Below are positions 43,811 to 56,520 of a DNA stretch of 64,000 nt, one piece after another. How positions within the stretch are numbered: the stretch's first letter is position 1; every line of letters begins with the position of its first letter. This DNA comes from Daphnia carinata (taxonomy: Eukaryota > Arthropoda > Branchiopoda > Diplostraca > Daphniidae): contig NC_081336.1 of assembly GCF_022539665.2 (NCBI RefSeq), positions 9,586,778 through 9,650,777 on the forward strand, read 5' to 3'. The translations under genes were made by a program, and so were the position numbers. The notes beneath the pieces were generated by a model, which saw nothing but the letters and a program-made list of their open reading frames with translations, was not told the origin of the DNA and ran no database searches.

Positions 43811-46800
43811 TAAATTTTCGCGCACCACAAAGTATTCTCTTTTTCTTTCTGTTAAGAAGTATAATTTTTGATACATATTTTTCCACTCTACATACTTTAT
43901 TTTCTCACGAAACAATGCATTCGACATTTATATCAATTTGTATTACATATTCTATCATGCTACCGAGTAATGAGTTGTTAGGGAGTTGAAAAATAGAACA
44001 TACTTTACTGAAAACTAATGTATTTAAAAAATTATATTTTCAGTAATGTCAATTAGTTGAACAGTCTTGTCTACTGTTAACTCAGATTTACCTACATCAC
44101 TTGCTTCTAGGTCAATACATGTTAGAATAACATTCGAGATAGTCTCTGATGAAGAATTGACGATATTCTTACCAATATTTTTTTCTCCAATTCGTTGAAT
44201 ATGATAGCTTACTGACTCCACTTGTGAAACATCCGGCGAAATATTAAATTTAGAAACATATTTTTTCACTTCACATTTTACTCCACACGACGCATTTTTA
44301 CTTACCCTGTTTTATCACCTACTTTTCAATTTATTTTAATTCCCTTTCAACTACATACTGAATTTTCAAATAAAATCGTTAATATTCCAATTTCATCCAA
44401 AAAAATTATACTGCAAAAAAACCATATTTTGTGATAATAAATTAGTACAACAAATCTCTTATAGTTTTCGTGAAAGATAATGATGGATTAGTAATAAGTA
44501 CCAAAGCTGCTAATCAACGGCCAGCCACGGGATGGCGATTGGAACACATCCATTAAACTATCACACATTTTACAGCTGTTGATTGCCCCTATGCATAAGA
44601 AAATAATCTAATCAAAAGAATGATTTCCATCCGACACGGTCCCCAATCCTACGTGTCACATCAACAGTTCAAATCATTGGCAAAGGCTATAAAATCATAA
44701 ATTTTTTAACAACATTTCAAACATAGTATTAACATCACATTCCATCTTCCGCATTGGTCGACTCAACTGATACATACAACTAGTCAGTGTCATGGACGAT
44801 AGCTTCGAACTGTAACACTTACCGAGAATGCATCTTATGCTTTAATACCTCCAACAGTCTAATTGGCAATGATTAACCCACGAAATTCCAATCACCTAAC
44901 AATTCGTCCGACTATATGGAAATTATTATCAACCATTGCAATATTCCCTCCATCAGAGAAGGAAATACCTGTTTTAAACACCGTGGAATGGTCCTCTGCT
45001 TGGAAAAGATCAAGTCATCGACTGGCAAAACAGCAACAACAAACTGCATGAAAACATGCAATTATTTTGCAAATAAATAATTACCTTAATCTTCCCTCAT
45101 AACTTCGATACAACAAACCGGAATTCTCCAATCTCCACAGTAGTTAATTTATAATATTACTATAGTCAGAATTTATGCAAAACACATCTTAGGAAGGAGC
45201 AGCTCAGCATCTATCAAATCAGAGAACACCAGCACAGTTAGTAATAAGTGCTCGAATTATAACAGTAAACTATACTCAGCAGCTGACGGACGTCCGACAA
45301 TGATGAATTTCACGTCGGCTGTTTCCGTTTCCACATCTCCATCCACACCCACCCCCACACTCCCTCCACACCAAATCACTTCTGGCAACAACAGACCGGC
45401 TAGCTAATTACAATTAAGAGAAAAAAATTAATAAGAATATAGAACCACGATAGTAAGCAACTGCCCCTCATTGCATTCGCTACTACGACGCTTATGTTGC
45501 ACATCAACAGATCTGCTAGGACGGTCGTTGAAAGAAGATACACGTTCGTTCTTTTGTTTGAATGTTTTTTAGAAGATAGTATGTAAATGGAACAAGAAAT
45601 GTTACCTTTCTTTTTTCACCAACTACCTTAAGTCCAACAGGTTTACTTCAGTTGTCATCTTCATGGTTGTTAAATCTGAAACATAAAGTTAATATTCTTA
45701 ACAAAAGTAACATTAAAGAAATGGAGGCTAAACAGCAATCTAATTTAAGAAACCTTTACTTGAATTTACTTGTGGCTTATGTGTAACTTTCACATTCATC
45801 TGTTAAACACCACACATTTGTTTACTGCAACAGCAACACTTGCACATTTCTTCTATGTTAACCCTTCAAAATGGGACACAATGTTAATATAAGCACAATA
45901 TGATTTGGTAGTGTAAGACTTACCTGTGTGTGAGTATTCATTTACCATAATCCGATACTGATTTTTGCCAGTACATCAGGAAACCTTTTTGAACTACCCT
46001 ACAGGAAAAGACGACATGACCCATCTCACACCACAGCAAATAGTTATCATATTTGAGCTAGATTTAATTATCTTATGGATTTGATTGAAAATGAATTATG
46101 GATTACGGATCAGCGCTTTCTTCTTCAATAACGTTCTTTACACTAAAAAAATGTAAGCTCATTTTAGCTACCTACTCTGCTCTACGCCGGCCTTGTCCAG
46201 TTGACAGTGGACAAGCCCAGGAACAAGCCCAGGAACAAACACCTGTCTTCATATCTGAACACTAAAAACAATATCGGAAATTAATATCTTAGAAAAGAGA
46301 AACACAGCAACAGTTCAAATGAAATATAACATTACTGAAACACAACGGTGGTAGAAGATCTCAATCCACCATTCCAGACAACGACAATGATAATTCATGG
46401 AGAGATTGACCTGAACCTACAGAAATAAAAACACTTGTATGAAGAACTTTGCAACCATTCACTTACAACCTTTATATAAATGTTGACCATGCTTTGCAGA
46501 GAAACCCTTTTACGTTTAGGCAGTTTTAGGCGGGAAGTTCACAGATAAGGCAAGTGCTTTCCGCCCAACACATTTAGAAAGTTAACAAAATTAACTATTG
46601 GCTTTAAATTTATAAATGATATTCCACTTAACAGAAAGCTAAAACCTTTAAAATAACAAATTACCGAATAATTTTCCTAATTCCAAAGTCGGGAAGCCGA
46701 AAGTCGCTCTTGCAGGACCAGGACAATGTCCGGAACGCCTGTCAGCCATTGACGAGGGGTGGTTCTTCACTGAGAGTTCAATGCTCTCCCTAGCAAAGAA

Positions 46801-47199
46801 AGTAACCTTGCCGCATGTCGCCATTTTTGGACTATTTAGAAGGAAGGGAAATATGTTGCCAGATGTCAGCGAATATTTGTTTCATTTTTATTCACATTTA
46901 CAAAATATCTTCAATACGTATACATTAATATTTATTTAGTTTATAGAAAATTTGTAACGGCATAAAAAATTGTTCTTTACGTACGAGATCGTTAAAACTT
47001 AAAAATCTGACAGCGTCGATTATGACTAGTATGTGATTTACGGTGCCAAACTTGTCAACAAATCTTGTGAATCCGAAAAGTGAAATGAATATTCATCTGA
47101 AATTATAGTAGGAATTTTACCCTAGAAGAACAGTACTTTCCACAGACTGGCCTCAGCATATTATGACTTTGCTGGACACGAAGGCTTCATTTGAACAGT
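43811..47199. other. Gene-poor region
   Basis: AT-rich with no recognised protein. A weak minus-strand candidate starts at the ATG 46824 (MATCGKVTFFARESIELSVK) with possible donors at 46665 and 46337 and acceptors at 46426 and 46257; its frame closes after about 75 codons. A short tandem duplication of CAAGCCCAGGAA lies at 46212-46238. Nothing else stands out. Confidence 0.35.
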
Positions 47200-47420
47200 T
47201 AAACCTTTGTTGGTATTTGTAATCGTCACTCGGAGGGGGTTAATAAACAATTAACTGTTAAAGAACAAGGGGTTTGCAGAGATTTGTACCACTGGCTTTT
47301 GAAGCACTTGCTTTACCAAGTAGCAAACTGCGGCATTTTGTAAATGTTATTCTATCACATCATCGGTCTGGACGTATTTGAAGGACATTCGGGAAACACT
47401 TTTTCTTTATTCATTACAAT
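47200..47420. repeat. Duplicated block with a tRNA-like sequence (copy 2)
   Basis: Partner of 43580-43810, same orientation, moderately diverged over its full length including the tRNA-like core. Confidence 0.6.
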
Positions 47421-49075
47421 CATTTTAATGTTTTAAGACATACACTCAATATTTCAAAATATTTTTATTACTACCTGTTTAGATGTATAATTGCTACATA
47501 TATTTACACTCTACAACCTTGTTTGGCTCATGTAGAAACAGATCACCGTAACGTGCATTCAACAGTAACATGAAATTGTAACAAACTTTTTACCCAAGAG
47601 CTTAGTAAAAACAAAAAAACACTCCTGTAATTTCATTTGATTTGCAAATCCTAGAGCAAAAGTCTGTTCAGTTGATTTTTATAATTGTCTCAGCAAAGCT
47701 TTCATCTTAAAGGCTTTTATTTTACATTGATAAGTAAATTTATAAATTGTTTGTGGTTTTTACATGAAAACCAAACAAAGTTTCATGATACTTTTTACGC
47801 GGTAGCCATGAATCTTATTCTCATTGAATTTAGTAGAAAGTAAACTGTACACTGGAAAATTTGTGCATCGATCACGAAGTTCGTCCGTCAAGAGATACGT
47901 GAACCCAAATATCTGGTACGTTTAAAATTTAGTCATGTTATTTGAGTAAACTCAAGTAAATTTCAAAGCAACACGATTAAATATCGTTTCACGAAACGTT
48001 TGAAAGTCAGTAAGTTTTCCTTGCCACGTATCTCGTATGTTAAAAACAGTTTGGATATCAAAAGCACCGAGTTGTGTGCGCCTTTCGAAAGGCAACTGCT
48101 ACTCGCCAGAATGAGTTCAACTCCAAACTTAAATCTAGATAACCTTAAGACATTTGATGAGGCATGTATACAAATTGCCTTCATCGCGTTGCCCCCTGGC
48201 AATCTAGCTGATGGTTCTCTGATGCGGACTGGTGAAATAAGACAGAGTCGTTCTTCTAATACGTGTTTTATAAATATGCAATGTCGTTTTACTTTTGATA
48301 TTTCCTTTATAATGAGTCTGTCAATCGCTTTACTCACAGGTAAACATGGGTTGAAAGAGAATTTTGTACCCAATGAAAAAAAATATATAATAACAAAAAT
48401 AAATCAACGCAATAAAAAAAAGCCGTAAGTAATTTTTGAATGTTTAATTTTATTCTGTAGTTATGCATCACTTTTAATTTTGTCCCTTTACTAAGGTTAA
48501 ATGAAAAATTACAAAGATTTTATACATGCACAAAACGAATGAGAAACATAATGCGTCAGGGGGGGTAAGTAATTTTCCTGTTGACCATTTCCAGTTCGCT
48601 TTTTTGCGTTTTTTTCTTTTTTCAGGATCGACTAGCATCAGCTAAAATCATGTAGAGAAATGAAGAGGAAAAGACGCGGGAACGACGACCAAGAAACCGA
48701 AATGCTGTTGGATTCGTGAAAGATGAGAAAGGAAATGTGAAAGAAGAGAACGAAAGACGCGATTAATTCGAGAAAAAGGGGAACAGAATGCTGATGGTAA
48801 GGATTAATGGAGGTCTATCATTCTTGATTTATGGAATAGTTTGACAACGTCCTTGAGACTTGCTTTCATAATCTGGAAAATACGCTGCAACTAAGAAGGA
48901 ATGACGTTTGCGCTATATGCCTCGTAGATAAGATCAGATAAATGGATTCTTAAGTTACCACTGCAACTGACCTCTTTTTTTTAATGAATGTCGTTACAAA
49001 ACACCATCTAGGCATTTTAACCAGTTAATAGTTTGCCCGGTATTTCATTTTAATCCGCTGTGCGAAGGCGAAAGG
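47421..49075. other. Intergenic region with mirrored open frames
   Basis: Open frames of 136-142 codons overlap on both strands at 47963-48428. I recognise neither. The plus frame contains PPGNLADGSLMRTGEIRQ and may be an old repeat. Not called as a gene. Confidence 0.3.
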
Positions 49076-50909
49076 ATGGAACATAATTTATCCGGGACGA
49101 TTCGATCATTTCTTCTTATTTTGGCGCTGTCTACGTGCTGTCTCACGGCTGCTCCACCTGATCTGCAAGCAAGAGTTGAACAACTTGAGAAAAACTATGT
49201 GAGTCGAAATTTATATCTTTTCTTGCTGCATTGATTCATAATGTTTAACTTACGCGTTCGCGTAAAGGTCGAAATTAAAGAACATTTGGAAGCTAAAATT
49301 ATTGATTTGGAGACGAAAGTCGGTCGACTGGAAGCCAAAATTGAAAAACAGGATTCACTTTTGGCCGTTCTCGAAAAAGGACATGACCCTTTGAAAGATA
49401 ATGTCGCCATCAATCGACCCCGTCGTCAGATCGCAACTCATCGTACTTGCCAGGAAATCTACGACGCAAATCCGTCGCACTCCTACGGCATGTAGGTCTA
49501 CTGGATTGATCCAGACGGACAAGGCATCGGTGATCCACCAATCCACGTCGATTGCTTCCGGTAGGCGAGGCGGCTGCATATATCTGGTGGTATCTTATAT
49601 CTGATAAATAGTGGCGGTGGGCGGATACTTTCAGGGGCGCAACATCCATTTCGCATGACAGCCAGTCGGAAATGGGCATTGGAAATTGCACAGAACCCGG
49701 ATGTTACTCGAGGCAAATCAAATATAACGCAAGCGATAGACAAATCCAAGCGTTGATTCAATTGTCTGAACGCTGCTTCCAAAGCATTTGGGTACGGTGA
49801 CCAAAGCTCAAATTTATTTTAATGATCGTTTTTTCTAAAATTTGTGATTGACGATGCAGTACGATTGCAGAAACTCGCCATTGAAGTACAACGGGACCGT
49901 CTATGCTTGGTGGATCGACAAAGACGGGAAAAGGAAAGAGTTTCGCAGTTTGGAGAATTGCGACAACCTCGATGACACAGAAAAGTCTGAATTCAGTACG
50001 AGAGTTTTATTTATTTGAATTAAAAAAAACCCATTGACAATTGAAATCGGGGCTGAAATCTAGTTTTTATAAAGGATCAAGATACGTTGCCTGTCACGCG
50101 CGTCCATTTCAGCAACCCGTTTAAGGGCTCCGGCAAACAAGAAGTGAGACGGTTATTCTGTTCCGGTAAGGCAGAAACGCAGCCAATGCCGAGATCGTGC
50201 GACGATTTGTGGCGGATGGGACACACTCTCAACGGAATCTACTCAGTCAGGGGAGCTAAACAAATAGAAACTGTTTTCTGCCAATTTGATAAACGATATG
50301 TTGAACAAGGTAGGTGAAAACTATTCGCGTCTTTGATTTGATTAACTGTCATTTTGGTAGATCTGCAAAAGGCTATATGTCAAAACTGAATTCTTAATTT
50401 CAGAATTCCAGAAGAGGATTGGATATCAAGACATAAAAACAAAGCCAACATATTTCTACGTACAGAAAGACAAAAATTTTTCGGAAAGAAACGTTCCACT
50501 ACCGTTCGAGCTTACCATAGTCAACATTGGAGGGGCCATGGATTTGCCAAGCGGCGTATTCACAGCACCCGTCAACGGAATTTACTTCTTTTCCTTTGCT
50601 GGACTCGCGCAATTTCCGATGCTTACAGGTCCAGATCCAGTTCCAGTGCAAAGGGAACTAGGCGCGAATCTTCACAAAAATGGTGAAAGAATAGCAATCA
50701 GTCAGGTTAATATAGGCTACCTCGTATATCCGGATAATCGAAGTCCAATCACCCTTCAAAGTACTGTATCTTTGCGAGCTGGAGACAAAGTATGGATCCA
50801 GATATATATTGGGATCAGTGGGGGGTTTCTATACGACGAGAGGCAAGCGGAAGTGGACCAGGGTTCCCACACGCATTTTAACGGGTGGCGTTTGGAAGAA
50901 GAAATCTGA
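49076..50909 (+). CDS. Secreted C1q-domain protein with coiled coil and fibrinogen-like module; one in-frame stop
   Basis: Six exons (49076-49198, 49268-49560, 49635-49791, 49860-49995, 50064-50309, 50404-50909) join in frame to 486 codons. Signal peptide: FLLILALSTCCLTAAPP. A coiled coil follows (RVEQLEKNY, then heptads LEAKIIDLETKVGRLEAKIE). Next is a fibrinogen/contactin-like module: CQEIYDANPSHSYGM, YWIDPDGQGIGDPPIHVDC, SISHDSQSEMGIGNC, AWWIDKDGK. The C-terminal C1q/TNF-like domain begins near SERNVPLPFELTIVNIGG and contains SGVFTAPVNGIYFFSFAG and HFNGWRLEEE. Such lectin-like proteins are secreted and may act in immunity or matrix. Odd: TAG at 49493-49495 (codon 117) falls inside an apparent 6-bp insertion between GM and YWID, in an otherwise intact frame. 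It is a recent pseudogene, a stop allele, or an assembly error. Confidence 0.75.
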
Positions 50910-51029
50910 ATAATGCAGAGGTTTTCCACAACCCCAATGTGCCAGCAAATACTACAACCACAAACAACAGGCACCAACGAACATAAAACGTCCTTCAATC
51001 CCATTATCAATGTACGTTCATGTCTCTGT

Positions 51030-51115
51030 AGGGACATTATAGTCTTGCAAACAGCAATTACCTGGCTGTTTTACCAACTGCACATGTGTGAATCTCATTC
51101 TATATGATTGCTGAA
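51030..51115 (+). repeat. Relic of the last exon of the snoRNA host gene
   Basis: GCAATTACCTGG, AACTGC.CAT and GAATCTC.TTC occur in the same order as in the last host exon at 39757-39815. It is short and diverged, so this is tentative. Confidence 0.45.
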
Positions 51116-51439
51116 CATGTTTTTGCCATCGCCGCTTATTTTCAGGATTGATTTGCGTGATGGAAACTGAGCATGATGAAATAATGTTTTATTTTTATTT
51201 TTACTCTAGATTTCCTAGTTGTCGATTCTCTGCAGTACAAAACTGTTCAGTAACATTGGTTTGGCCTATGCACGATGTTTGTTGATACATTAAAAAATCA
51301 TCAGCCTCAGAAACTTATTTCTTAATCATTTGAAATTTTTAAATAACTAAATAATTATTAAAAAATTTAAATTTCAATTCACAGTATGAAATTCAGTCCA
51401 ACATTTCATAATTCTATTGCCATCTTTTTCCGATTAATT

Positions 51440-51920
51440 GTTTTATTTTGTTTCTAGCGTGATTTGGCAATGCTGTCGAGAAGCTGGAGGGGGAGGGTAA
51501 AAAAGCGCCAAATTGCGCTGACCAACTGATCAGTTTCATCATTGCCATTTTAACTGACAGCCACAAAGGATGTGTTACCGTTCGCTTTCTACTCGTCTCA
51601 TTTTCTGTTTCCGTATTGTAAGGGTTTCAGTGTTGAAGACAAAAGTTTTCAGGGACAATCGGCGCCATCGACGGGAATGCAGCAACCACGACCCAATCGC
51701 CCAGTGTAAACCAGATAGTTCATCGATGGCTGTGCTGCGTTTGAATGCAATTCGTAACGGAGGAAGTTCTCTGCTCCATTTCCAGGTTAGTTTTTAGCTA
51801 GTTTTTTTTATTTTGTTTTGCATGTGTCATCGTACAATGACATCTCTGAAGGGCCTAAAATCTAGACCCATCTCCTCTCCCAGTTATTTGGCTGTGATTT
51901 TTTTCAAGTTGTAACCGTTT
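51440..51920 (+). repeat. Duplicated block (partner at 57180-57710)
   Basis: Shared with 57180-57710: TTGGCAATGCTG, AGTTTCATCATTGC, GCTGTTCTGCGTTTGAATGC-like and CTCTCCCAGTT blocks in order. In this copy the last part looks like a first exon ending at CATTTCCAG with a GTTAGT donor (51786). A short frame MAVLRLNAIRNGGSSLLHF covers it; the partner keeps only VAVLRLNAIHGGGS in frame. Likely non-coding, perhaps part of a transcribed locus. Confidence 0.5.
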
Positions 51921-53233
51921 ATTTTTTTGTTTTCCTTTTATTGATTTGCCAGAGATCCTTGAAAATGATGCAGTGTAAGAATGCACTGATTACGTCTTTT
52001 TTTTTGCCTATTCATGGTCGGCCTTATCTTCCAGTCCTTTTTTTTTTTCTGGGCATTTTTCGCCATTTTGGGCTCCCTTTCTGCTTCGATGTCGCCATAG
52101 AGTGAGGTTTGACATTGCATTGTTCGAACTGACGAACAATTAAGGGGCCTGCGTTTGCCAGAAATGGGGAAACAGGTGGCTTGGCAGAATTGTTTGAAAA
52201 ACAATCACTCTCTCTTGCCGACTTGATTTGATTGATTTTTCGCATTTTTTTCCCCCAAACTTTTGAAGGTCACACCAGGAAAAGTGGCATTTGCTCGGTA
52301 GATGTCTTCTCGTTTAAAAAATCGTAAAATCAATTGTATACAAGCAGATGATTTGGCTAAAAACAAATGGATAGAATAGTATAGCATATAGTATAAGGGG
52401 TTAAAAAACTTATTTAAGTAATTGTATTATTAAATGGCTGTGTTGTTGATGTGAACTACACACTTTTTCAATTTGCTAAATCTGTATCGGTGTTTACAGC
52501 CTTTGTCAATGTTTTTTTGTTTTTACTTGCTTTTAATTTCTTTAGTTTGTTTGTTTTTTCAATGGTTTGCTAAATTGCAACACAGCTGGCAAGAACAGAT
52601 TTGATTGTCCGCGGGATTGCCAAGTTTGACGGTCTTACTGTTTTCACGTGAAAATTTCTTTCATTTAACTAGTTGAATATTGAATTGTTCAACGGTCGCA
52701 GTTAGCTCTACCGGCAAAAGCGGTTTCTTATTTGCCTTTTAGATGAAGAAAATTGGGTATTTTTATTCATCATTCGAGATATGATGAATAGATTCATCAT
52801 CGAGATAGATTATTTTTTCATACTTAGGTTCTTTACTCTTCTGATTGTTTTCCTGTATCAGTTCCTTCAGAGTTTGCTAGAAGGTTGAAATGAAATGAGA
52901 TACTTATCCAATGATTTGAACCGATATTGAATCACTTGACTTATCCTTTGATACTTTCTTTTATTTTTAAGTCGTTTGCCCACATCGAATTTATAAATTG
53001 CCGAATGAGTCGCAATCAACATGGCTAAAGGAGTCATAAATTGTTAAGACTATGGCGATGTAGTCATTATTTTTATTTTTGAAAGTCCGTCGGCCTGAGC
53101 AATACAGCCAAGAAAGCGGGATATTTGAGTTTTCTAGGGGCAAAAGATGAAAGAATTCCGAGAATGCGACAGGCGCTTTATTTTCATTCTTCGTCGTCGA
53201 AGTGCATTGCATGGCCTAGAAACGAGTTCTGAT
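51921..53233. other. Intergenic region, 3' flank of the kinase-ankyrin gene
   Basis: AT-rich with T-runs and no supported gene. The part near 53233 should contain the 3' UTR of the minus-strand gene. Confidence 0.4.
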
Positions 53234-55413
53234 TCAAACAACTGTTGCGTCGAACAGTTTTAGGATTTCGTCCTTGTTCCTAATCCAGTGGCGATTGCGT
53301 AAACAAGTTTGAGCATTCGTTCCAAATGTGTCCTTTGCATTCACATCAATTCCCAGTTGGATTAAGAGTTGAATGGCGTCAATTAAGTTTGGGCTTGAAT
53401 TTAACCAACAGAAATAATGGAGCGCATTCCATGAACGATTGTCCTTTGCATTCACATCAATTCCCAGTTGGATTAAGAGTTGAATGGCGTCAATTAAATT
53501 TGGGCTTGAATTTGATTCACACAAATAATGGAGCGCATTCCTCCCATCATTGTCCTTTGCATTCACATCAATTCCCTGTTGGATTAAGAGTTGAATGGCG
53601 TCAATTAAATTTGGGCTTGAATTCGATTGACACAAATGATGGAGCGCATTCCTTCCATCATTGTCCTTTGCATTCACATCAATTTCCAGTTGGATTAAGA
53701 GTTGAGCGGCGTCAATTAAATTTGGGTTTGAATTGTTTAAACACAAAAAATGGAGCGCATTCATTCCCAAATGGCTCTTTGCATTCACATCAATTCCTAG
53801 TTGGATTAAGAGTTGAATGGCGTTAATTAAATTTAGGCTTGAACTGCATGCGCACAAATGGTGGAGCGCAGTCTCTCCTTGTCTGTCCTTTGCATTCACA
53901 TTAATTCCCAGTGGGATTAAGAGTTGAATGGCGTCAATTAAATTTGGGCTTGAATTTGATCCACACAAATAACAGAGCGCATTTCGTCCCCATCTGTCCT
54001 TTGCATTCACATCAATTCCCAGTTGGATTAAGAGTTGAATGGCGTCAATTAAATTTGGGGTTGAATTTGATTCACACAAATAATGGAGCGCATTCCGTCT
54101 ATCATAGTCCTTTGCAATTACATCAATGCCCAGTTGAATTAAGAGTTGAATAGCGACAATTAAATTTGGACTTGGATTTGATTTACACAAATAATGGAGC
54201 GCATTCCTTTTCTCATATATGTCTTTTGCCTTCACATCGATTCCAAGGCGAATAAAGTCGTTGATTCTTCCAAGTAGACCAGGCGATGAGTCCTTAGCAC
54301 AAAGTCGAAGAAATTCTACTTCTTTTTTTTCCAGCTAAATTGGAGAAATTTGCGATTGTCTACGTTGCTACTTGCTAACTTACAAAAATAATAATAATAT
54401 TACTTTTTTGTAAATCAATGCCAGTTGTTTGACGACTTCTGCCGAACTAATTCTTTTTTCCGGATCGTATTCCAACATTTTCCTTAGTAAGTCGTCCTCA
54501 TAATATTTGCGCAATTCGCCATCAATATCTAGGATTTAGCCACCAAGTATTCATCAATAAAAGAGTAAAATAGTATGGAAGTAAATTGAGATTACCCTTC
54601 ATATTCACGGGATCTTTTCCAATTATGTTATCGTGAATTTCTTTTTCATGTGAACCGAACAGGTGTTTTCCTTCCGAGAAAATATAACCGAAAACGAGGC
54701 CGAGGACAAACACATCGCTCTTAACGATGCCCCAATACTCCTCGTTTTCCGGCTTTTCTTCGCCTAGGAGTTTTTCCAGCACTTCGGGTGCCCACCAAGT
54801 TTTGGTTCCTCTCACTCCAGTCCACGAGTGATATCCCTTTTCGTTTACAGATTTGGCAAGTCCAAAATCAGACCATTTGATTATTATCTCTTCAATTTTT
54901 CCAGGCTTTCGCATAATGAGGATGTTTTCCGGTTTAATGTCTCGATGAATTAATCCCTTTGAATGAATGTATGCCAGGCCTGTAGCTAATTGATAGAAAA
55001 TTTCAATTGCACGTGGCATAGGTCCCTTGTATTTTTTGGGATCTTCCGATTTCAGGAAAAGTTGATCTAAAGAAGCTTCACATAATTCCAAAGCGTAGTA
55101 CCTTTTACCAAATAAAGAAAAAAATCAAAATTTTGAAATCATATTGTTATTTAAAACCAGAAAAAAGGTCACACTTAAAGTCTTGGTCCTTTTCACAGTG
55201 AAGAAGTTTGACGATGTTTGGATGATCTAACTTCAGCATAGCTTCTTCTTCTCTTTTGTCGGCACGATCTATTAGAATTCTTTTGACTGCCACTTCACGG
55301 CCTCTGAAAATTCCTTTAAATATCCTACCATAACTATCCCATAACTTCCCTTTGTATACCATACCAAAGCCACCTTCCCCTAATAGTTTCTCACGGTCGA
55401 TCCAAATTTTCAT
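53234..55413 (-). CDS. IRE1/RNase L-type protein kinase fused to ankyrin repeats
   Basis: Four exons (55175-55413, 54596-55101, 54404-54528, 53234-54334) give 656 residues. Residues 1-290 are a complete kinase: Gly loop [12 protein letters not shown], Lys in REVAVKRIL, catalytic loop [13 protein letters not shown] in KWSDFGLAK, activation segment [14 protein letters not shown], and [13 protein letters not shown] in the last lobe. [14 protein letters not shown] is the signature shared with IRE1 and RNase L. After the kinase the KEN nuclease domain of those proteins is absent; about ten 34-residue ankyrin repeats follow (core [19 protein letters not shown], then [16 protein letters not shown]). 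The order is the reverse of RNase L. A cytosolic signalling or stress role is inferred. The 102-bp repeat units are very alike, which points to recent gene conversion or expansion. Confidence 0.85.
53310..54240 (-). repeat. Array of about ten 102-bp tandem units coding for ankyrin repeats
   Basis: Units share long identical stretches such as CCTTTGCATTCACATCAATT on the plus strand. The spacing is a constant 102 bp (34 codons), so the reading frame is kept. The mirrored plus-strand frames here ([17 protein letters not shown]) are an artefact of this periodicity. Confidence 0.9.
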
Positions 55414-56520
55414 TTCCTTGTTATCTTTTTAAGAAAATAACGTAAAGTATTCAATTCCAGCGTTCCCAGCCCACGTCCAGCTTCTTCTTATCTATCTTTG
55501 TGATCACGATGTACTCAAACTATTTTCGTTTCAACATCACGAACTTTCCTTCAAACACTTGACTTAAACCGTCCGCCATATTTTCGATACTCCCCAAATA
55601 CAGGTGAACTGAATGGTTCCGCAATGTACAGTTTTCGAATGACGTTGTTTCGATGGCTTCCTTCTACATGTACGCAAATGACCAACGTCTTTAGTTGATA
55701 ACGTTTTATCTTGAACCGCACAACGCCACAGGCCAGGTTTATCAGTAGAGAAATGCGTCTCTTACACAACGATTCGTGAACAACAAGAAATAATGATGAA
55801 CTTTTCGATCCTGAATTAAAATGGCATTCCGTTTCCCATCATTAGCTCTATATTATTAAGTTAAAGAATCAATCACCCTTGCCTTGCTTTTATTGTTTTA
55901 TTCATTTATAACTTTTCCTTTGGTGATTGTTGAATATGAAATATTTCCATTTTTGGTTGTAGATGTATTCATTATCGTTGTGTTACCGTGATAACAATGT
56001 GCTTATCTTCATGTAGTCATGACCGAAAATGCGCCATTACCCGTATCAATTACCAAGTGCCTGCCTCATCTTGCCTCCCCTTTATTTGTTTGGTTTTTTC
56101 AATTTGTCTTTTGCTTGTCCTCTTAGCAGAGGACGTTCCCCGTTCTAAATTCACGATTCCACTGATTCCGTTAATTGCGTTCCGGCAAAATGAACTGCAT
56201 TAACCGATTAATTATATTTCATCACATTTTTTATATTATTGAGATTCCTTTTAACACATTTTGACTATTCTACAAAGTTTTTATTTATCAGCCGGGAATT
56301 TATTGTTAGCCAATCCACTTATGTTTACGTGTTGACGCTTTTTGGCACCCAATCTTTTAAACATTTATTTTATTGATTGAAAAAGGAACATGAATAACGC
56401 TGATTTTCCATCCAACATGGAAGAAATTTGAATGTCCAAAACTGAAAGGATTTCTCTACCAGTTGGCACAAAAATAGCATTTTGTTTCATTTTTTTTTCC
56501 CATTGCCTCATATTTTCTTG
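55414..56520. other. Upstream region of the kinase-ankyrin gene
   Basis: Promoter side of the minus-strand kinase. No further gene is supported. Confidence 0.4.

Noticed and set aside
47963-48428. Overlapping 136- and 142-codon frames on opposite strands
   Set aside because: Neither is recognisable and both are open together, which suggests a repeat or chance.
53326-54153. Plus-strand periodic frames with [15 protein letters not shown]
   Set aside because: Antisense shadow of the 102-bp ankyrin repeats; the minus-strand protein fits a known fold.
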